Source: JANMMJ01 sp964543235
GTDB lineage: Bacteria; Pseudomonadota; Alphaproteobacteria; Rhizobiales; Aestuariivirgaceae
Direction of reading: 5' to 3'
Length of the DNA: 64,000 bases
Assembly (NCBI GenBank): GCA_964543235.1
Contig: CAZIXE010000004.1
Location: forward strand, 1-64,000
Below the pieces are notes generated by a model. The model saw nothing but the letters and a program-made list of their open reading frames with translations, did no database searches and was not told where the DNA came from. Both the position numbers and the translations under genes were made by a program. Positions 59,742-64,000 of this stretch are shown one piece after another (within the stretch, counting starts at the first letter, position 1; each line of letters starts with the position of its first letter).

Positions 59742-60302
59742 TCAGCTGTCCCGGCGATAGATTCGCACCTGTGTGTCGCCATAGACCCGGCGATCGGCGA
59801 GGGCCAGACCGGCAACGTCACCGACTGCGGTCCTGGCGGATTCCTCCAGCACGACGATGGCACCGGGATTGAGCCACCCGCCCGCAACCAGCGCCACCAG
59901 GGCCTGGTCGCCCAGGCCCTTGCCGTAGGGCGGATCGGCAAACACCAGGTCGAACCCGGGTTGCGGCGCGCAGGCGCCGAGCCGGGTGGCATCGCGCCGC
60001 CAGATCTTGCACTGGCCGATAACGCCGAGCTGATCGGCATTGCGCCTGATGAGCCCACGCGCCGCCGCATTGTCATCCACGAACTGGCAGAAACGGGCAC
60101 CGCGCGAGAGCGCCTCGAGACCCATCGCGCCGGTGCCCGCGAAGAGATCGAGAACCCTGGTTCCCTCGATTGCAAAACCCTGCAGGCCATGCGCCAGGAT
60201 GTTGAAGATGGCCTCGCGCGTGCGGTCTGAGGTCGGCCGGGTGGCCTGGCTTGCCGGCGCAGCCAGGCTATGCCCCTTGAACCTTCCCCCGACGATCCGC
60301 AT
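59742..60302 (-). CDS. rsmD: 16S rRNA (guanine-966 N2)-methyltransferase
   Basis: A 186-residue SAM-dependent methyltransferase. It begins MRIVGGRFKGHSL, has the SAM-binding VLDLFAGTGAMGLEALSRGA and the catalytic DPPY in FADPPYGKG, all typical of RsmD. I chose the ATG at 60302; this overlaps the end of rluB by 35 bases. A longer reading lies wholly inside rluB. It converges on mutL with a 9-base gap. Confidence 0.93.
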   Translation of the reverse strand: MRIVGGRFKGHSLAAPASQATRPTSDRTREAIFNILAHGLQGFAIEGTRVLDLFAGTGAMGLEALSRGARFCQFVDDNAAARGLIRRNADQLGVIGQCKIWRRDATRLGACAPQPGFDLVFADPPYGKGLGDQALVALVAGGWLNPGAIVVLEESARTAVGDVAGLALADRRVYGDTQVRIYRRDS

Positions 60303-61038
60303 GCCCGCTCTTGAGTCTGCCGCCCAGCTGGTCTTTGAGCACTTTCGCGGGCACCTCATCAAGGCCTCCGCGCGGCAGCTCGCCAAGCTGGAAGGGGCCG
60401 AAGGAGGTGCGGATGAGCCGGTTCACCCTCAGGCCCAGATACTCGCAGACCTTCTTGATCTCCCGGTTCTTGCCTTCGCGGATGGCAAATGTGAGCCAGC
60501 AATTGTCGCCCTGTTCCTTGTCTATCCGCGCCTCGATCGGGCCGTAGCGGACGCCATCGATTTCGATGCCGTTCCTGAGCCCTTCCAGGGCTTGCGGATC
60601 GGCTCTGCCGAAGGCGCGGACCCGGTAGCGGCGCACCCAGCCGGTGGCCGGCAGTTCGAGGAGCCTTGCCAGTTCTCCGTCATTGGTGAGGAGCAGGAGT
60701 CCTTCGGTGTTGATGTCGAGCCGTCCGATCGACACGACCCGCGGCAGCTGTTCGCGCAACTTGTCGAACACGGAAGGGCGCCCCTGCGGGTCCTTGTGGC
60801 TCACCACCAGCCCCTCGGGCTTGTGGTAGCGCCACAGCCGCGCGGTCTCGGCTTCAGGCAGGAGTTCACCGTCGATCCTTATCTGGTCCCGGGGTGTGAC
60901 ATTGACCGCCGCGGAAGAAAGCCGCTTACCGTTGAGAGTCACCCGCCCATCGGCGATCAGACGTTCGGCGTCGCGGCGCGAACACACGCCCGCCCTGGCG
61001 ATCACCTTGGCAATCCGCTCGCCCTCATATGCGCTCAT
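60268..61038 (-). CDS. rluB: 23S rRNA pseudouridine synthase, RluB-like
   Basis: A 256-residue pseudouridine synthase of the RsuA/RluB/E/F group. An S4 RNA-binding domain (about 6-60: RIAKVIARAGVCSRRDAERLIADGRVTLNG) is followed by the catalytic-Asp motif GRLDINTEGLLLLTND and the C-terminal GKNREIKKVCEYLGLRVNRLIRTSFGPF. RluB (U2605) is the best fit; RluE or RsuA are possible. It is divergent from tadA across 37 bases. Confidence 0.9.
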   Translation of the reverse strand: MSAYEGERIAKVIARAGVCSRRDAERLIADGRVTLNGKRLSSAAVNVTPRDQIRIDGELLPEAETARLWRYHKPEGLVVSHKDPQGRPSVFDKLREQLPRVVSIGRLDINTEGLLLLTNDGELARLLELPATGWVRRYRVRAFGRADPQALEGLRNGIEIDGVRYGPIEARIDKEQGDNCWLTFAIREGKNREIKKVCEYLGLRVNRLIRTSFGPFQLGELPRGGLDEVPAKVLKDQLGGRLKSGHADRRGKVQGA

Positions 61039-61075
61039 CTTGACCTGATCCTGTTACTGGGGCTGTTGTATTGAA

Positions 61076-61531
61076 ATGATAGCCGACCTGCCAGTTCCGA
61101 TGCGCCGCGCCTTCGCCGAGGCTGAAGCCGCTGCCGCGCGCGGCGAAGTGCCGATCGGTTGCGTTGTCACCGATTCGTCAGGCGCAATCATGGCCGCTGC
61201 CGGCAATCGCACCATCGAACTCAAGGACCCCACAGCCCATGCCGAGATCCTGGCGATCCGCACGGCCGCCGCTGTACTGGCAAGCGAGCGGCTCATCGGC
61301 TGCGATCTCTTTGTGACGCTCGAGCCCTGCGCCATGTGCGCCGCCGCCATTTCCCTCGCCCGGATCCGCAGGCTCTACTTCGGGGCGCTCGACAGCAAGA
61401 TGGGCGCCGTCGACAACGGTCCGCGCTTCTTCGGCCAGCCGACCTGCCATCATGTCCCCGAAGTCTACGGCGGCATCGGCGAGAAACGGGCCATGGAACT
61501 GCTCAAGTCCTTTTTCAACGAGCGCCGCTAA
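61076..61531 (+). CDS. tadA: tRNA-specific adenosine deaminase
   Basis: A 151-residue zinc deaminase that makes inosine at the wobble base of tRNA-Arg. The catalytic HAE (55-57) and PCAMC (84-88) motifs and the following GALDSKMGAVDNGPRFF region are typical of TadA. It converges on the patatin gene with a 4-base overlap. Confidence 0.93.
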   Translation: MIADLPVPMRRAFAEAEAAAARGEVPIGCVVTDSSGAIMAAAGNRTIELKDPTAHAEILAIRTAAAVLASERLIGCDLFVTLEPCAMCAAAISLARIRRLYFGALDSKMGAVDNGPRFFGQPTCHHVPEVYGGIGEKRAMELLKSFFNERR

Positions 61532-62364
61532 CCCACTGCATTGATTCGCAGTTCCAGCGCCCTCTTGAGCTGGTCTTTGGCCTTTGCGGCCGCCTCGAAC
61601 ATCTCGGTGGCGCGGAAGAAGTCGGCGCCGGCGAAATGATGCACCGGCGGCTCGATGTAGATATCGGGCGGCGACACGGCTCGCCGCAGTTCGGCGATCT
61701 GGTGGAACATGATGAGCATCGAGCCGACGGCCAGCTCCATGTTGGTGGCATGGGCACGCCCCGAAGGCCGCGGCTTGCCGGTCACATCGATCGCCACCAC
61801 GATGTCGCTTTCGCTGCGCACATGATCGAAAGGCACCGGGTTGGTGACGCCACCGTCGACATGGATGCGGCCGTCGAGATGGGGGCCAAGGATCAGGCCG
61901 GGTATGGCGATTGATGCCGCCACCGCCGTTACCATCAGCCCTTCGGTTATCACGCGCTCCTCGCGCAGTTCGAAATCGGTGGTGACGATCTTGAGCGGGA
62001 TCCGCGTGTCCTCGACACGGCGCGCCACGCCCTCCGGAAAGGCCAGGGCCGCGAGCTTCTCGCCCTTGATCTGCATCGAGCCGAAGCTTCGGAGGGCAAG
62101 CAGGTCGCGCAGCCGCGCCTTCTTGGCGCCGAACACGTAGCGCGCAGCCTCCAGCCGGTTGGCGAGCAGCTGCTCGGCATGGGCCCGCATATCCTTCGCC
62201 GGAATGCCTGACGCGTAGGCCGCCGCCATCAGCGCGCCGATGCTGCAGCCGGCAATGACCGATGGCTTGACACCGATCTCGTCGAACACCTCGAGCATGG
62301 GAATATGGGCAAGCCCGCGGGCCGCACCGCCGCCCAGGGCAAGGCCGATGCGGGCGGCGCTCAT
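61528..62364 (-). CDS. patatin-like phospholipase
   Basis: A 278-residue serine acyl hydrolase (RssA-like). The oxyanion motif GGGAARG (10-16), nucleophile elbow GCSIG, and catalytic Asp in VDGGV form the patatin dyad. No signal peptide or membrane segment is seen. Its start overlaps the end of the upstream phosphotransferase gene by 4 bases; a longer reading would enter that gene. Confidence 0.92.
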   Translation of the reverse strand: MSAARIGLALGGGAARGLAHIPMLEVFDEIGVKPSVIAGCSIGALMAAAYASGIPAKDMRAHAEQLLANRLEAARYVFGAKKARLRDLLALRSFGSMQIKGEKLAALAFPEGVARRVEDTRIPLKIVTTDFELREERVITEGLMVTAVAASIAIPGLILGPHLDGRIHVDGGVTNPVPFDHVRSESDIVVAIDVTGKPRPSGRAHATNMELAVGSMLIMFHQIAELRRAVSPPDIYIEPPVHHFAGADFFRATEMFEAAAKAKDQLKRALELRINAVG

Positions 62365-63437
62365 GCTCCGGCCTTCCGCGCGAAACTCCAGGCCACGCCG
62401 GCCAGCGGCACGACTTCGCGCATCATGCCGGCCGCCCTGGGATTGACCGCCGTGCCGTCGCGGACCCGGCCGCCAATTCCCTGCAGGATAGCGGCGAGGC
62501 GAAAGAAGTTGTAGGCGAGATAGACATCGAGCGCCGGAATGTCCTTGATGCCGCAGGCGCGACAATAGTCCTCGATATAGTCCGTTACGGCCGGAATGCC
62601 AGCCTCATGGATGTGGCCGACCAGCGTGCCTACACCCGACCCGGTGGGCGAGGGCGGCATGAACCACTGCATGAGGTGATAGGTGAAATCGGCGAGCGGA
62701 TCACCGAGCGTCGAGAGTTCCCAGTCGAGGACAGCGACGACCCGCGGCGCCTGGGGGTGAATGATGCAGTTGTCGAGCCGGAAGTCGCCATGAACGATGC
62801 TGCTGCACCCCTGGGCGGGAACCGCGCCTGGCAGCCAGGCGATGAGCCGTTCCATGTCGGCGATGTATTGGGTTTCCGAGGCCCGGTACTGTTCACTCCA
62901 GCGCCTGATCTGGCGTGCGACATAGCCCTCGGGCCTTCCGAAGTCGGATAGGCCTGCCGCGACGTAGTCGATGTTGTGGAGTCGCGCCAGCGTGGCGTTG
63001 AGGGACGTGAACAGGGCGGCCCGCTCAGGCCCGGAAAGCCCTGGCGCATATGGTTCCCAGAAGATGCGCCCCTCGACGTAGCCCATGACGTAGAAGGCGG
63101 TGCCGATGATGCTCTCGTCCGTGCAGAGATGATACGGCCGCGCCACCGGGAAGCCTTCGTCGTGCAGGGCCGCGATCACCCGGTACTCGCGGTCGACGGC
63201 ATGGGCCGAGGCCAGCAGCCGGCCCGGCGGCTTTCGCCGCAGCACATAACGGCCACCCGGTGTCGAGAGGAGATAGGTGGGGTTGGACTGTCCGCCCTTG
63301 AACTGCGCCACTTCGAGCGGTCCGCGAAAACCTTCGATCCGGTCCGCCAGGTAGCTGCCAAGGGAAGCCACGGCAAAGCGCTGGCCCTCCGCGACGGCCC
63401 GCGTGCCCGAGAATTCGGCTTGGCGGTCAACGCCCAT
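62361..63437 (-). CDS. APH/ACAD10-like phosphotransferase-family protein
   Basis: A 358-residue protein kinase-fold enzyme. Motifs are FKGGQSNPTYLL then YVLRRKP (nucleotide loop and Lys), the catalytic VHGDFRLDN, and the metal-binding VLDWELSTLGDP. This subgroup, related to the ACAD10/11 kinase domain, phosphorylates hydroxyacyl-CoA or similar substrates and sits near fatty-acid genes in many genomes. Its first 11 bases overlap the end of the hydrolase gene. Confidence 0.88.
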   Translation of the reverse strand: MGVDRQAEFSGTRAVAEGQRFAVASLGSYLADRIEGFRGPLEVAQFKGGQSNPTYLLSTPGGRYVLRRKPPGRLLASAHAVDREYRVIAALHDEGFPVARPYHLCTDESIIGTAFYVMGYVEGRIFWEPYAPGLSGPERAALFTSLNATLARLHNIDYVAAGLSDFGRPEGYVARQIRRWSEQYRASETQYIADMERLIAWLPGAVPAQGCSSIVHGDFRLDNCIIHPQAPRVVAVLDWELSTLGDPLADFTYHLMQWFMPPSPTGSGVGTLVGHIHEAGIPAVTDYIEDYCRACGIKDIPALDVYLAYNFFRLAAILQGIGGRVRDGTAVNPRAAGMMREVVPLAGVAWSFARKAGA

Positions 63438-64000
63438 GCTGCGCGAGGAATGGCTGCAGCCGGGCGAGGAGCGCCTCGGGGTTCTCTTCGGCGACGAAGT
63501 GCCCGCTGTCGATGCCGCAGCCCTCGACCGCGAGGCACCATTCGCGCCATGTGGCCAGCGGATCGGCGGTTTCGATGGTCTCGCCCTTGCGCGCCGGAAT
63601 GCCTTCATCGCCCCACAGCGCCAAGACCGGGCAGGCGATCCGGTTGCCGCGGGCGCGATCCTCGCTATCGGCCGCGAAGTCATAGGTCTGCCCGGCGCGG
63701 TAATCGTTGCAGGTGGCATGGATGTGCTCGGGAACCGCATAGTGCAGCCGGTACTCGGCGAGGGCGTCCGGGCTGAAGGCCGAAAGATCCTTGCGCTTGG
63801 TCCAGCTTGCCAGGGTGTAGTCCAGATAGGCGATCGGCGCCTGCTCGATGAGCATTTCCGGTAGCGGGTGCGGCTGCGCCAGGAACAGCCAGTGATAGGT
63901 CTTCATGGCCAGCGCCACGGTGAAATGGCTCCACATCGCCCAGGTCGGCACGATGTCAAGAACCACCAGTGCCTTGACGGCGAGTGCCGTGTCGAGTGCC
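63427..64000 (-). CDS. alpha/beta hydrolase, haloacetate dehalogenase-like (5' end outside window)
   Basis: The frame stays open to the window end, so at least 191 residues of the C-terminal part are present. AVKALVVLDIVPT, then MKTYHWLFLAQPHPLPE and CPVLALWGDEG, and the terminal GIDSGHFVAEENPEALLARL with the catalytic His match fluoroacetate/haloacetate dehalogenases. The nucleophile (Asp in dehalogenases, Ser in esterases) lies beyond the window, so the reaction cannot be decided. It is coupled to the phosphotransferase gene. Confidence 0.85.
   Translation of the reverse strand, partial: ALDTALAVKALVVLDIVPTWAMWSHFTVALAMKTYHWLFLAQPHPLPEMLIEQAPIAYLDYTLASWTKRKDLSAFSPDALAEYRLHYAVPEHIHATCNDYRAGQTYDFAADSEDRARGNRIACPVLALWGDEGIPARKGETIETADPLATWREWCLAVEGCGIDSGHFVAEENPEALLARLQPFLAQHGR

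Noticed and set aside
1..64000. tRNA, rRNA, CRISPR array, insertion sequence or phage region
   Set aside because: No cloverleaf-like intergenic sequence, regular repeats, transposase or integrase was seen in any gap.

Overview
The window looks like chromosomal DNA of a GC-rich alphaproteobacterium, most likely of the Hyphomicrobiales (Rhizobiales). The housekeeping block at the right end (ileS, lspA, a DUF3035 lipoprotein, two M16 peptidases, mutL, then rsmD, rluB and tadA), an endonuclease-type MutL, a CtrA-like box and pepN beside a PAS histidine kinase all fit that group. I see no rRNA, tRNA, CRISPR array, transposase or phage gene. Coding density is high and most gaps are under 200 bases.

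Region 1 (1-15.5 kb) is an accessory catabolic locus. A LysR regulator is divergent from a creatinase gene that keeps all the active-site residues I can check. Co-directional genes follow: a polyamine-type ABC ATPase with no transporter partners, a periplasmic DUF1194 protein, an ornithine cyclodeaminase-family enzyme, an MttB-type (trimethylamine methyltransferase family) protein and a DgcA/TMADH-like flavin-Fe/S oxidoreductase. After a short gap come an iron-type alcohol dehydrogenase, two tandem DMSP-lyase-type cupins and an alpha/beta hydrolase. An oligopeptide-type binding protein and an amidase run the other way. A similar LysR-type T-N11-A motif lies in the regulator/creatinase promoter, before the dehydrogenase-cupin operon and before the binding-protein gene. 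I read this as one regulon for methylated N (and perhaps S) onium compounds and guanidino compounds.

Region 2 (15.6-26.7 kb) holds a DMT exporter, a CYTH-CHAD protein, a second MttB-type protein, a cytochrome P450, a second DUF1194 protein and a Dpp-type ABC transporter (two permeases plus a fused double ATPase). The MttB/DUF1194 pair therefore occurs twice within 20 kb.

Region 3 (26.8-50.9 kb) is mixed: HU, PepSY plus cytochrome b, a glycosyltransferase, and a desaturase divergent from an operon of an HTH regulator, a leaderless PhnD-like protein and a GST. Next come nadE-gltX-GST, an AMP-forming CoA ligase with a ketopantoate reductase-like gene, a zinc peptidase, pepN, a PAS histidine kinase, an ECF sigma/anti-sigma pair, DUF1989, DUF2182 and DUF1326 genes, a ureohydrolase, an NlpC/P60 protein and an orphan sugar-type ABC permease.

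Region 4 (51-64 kb) is the core block: ileS (with a compositionally odd editing-domain segment), lspA, a lipoprotein, an M16 pair, mutL, rsmD, rluB, tadA, a patatin, an APH-like kinase and an alpha/beta hydrolase cut by the window end. All functional calls come from reading motifs and remembered family features; no database search was run.
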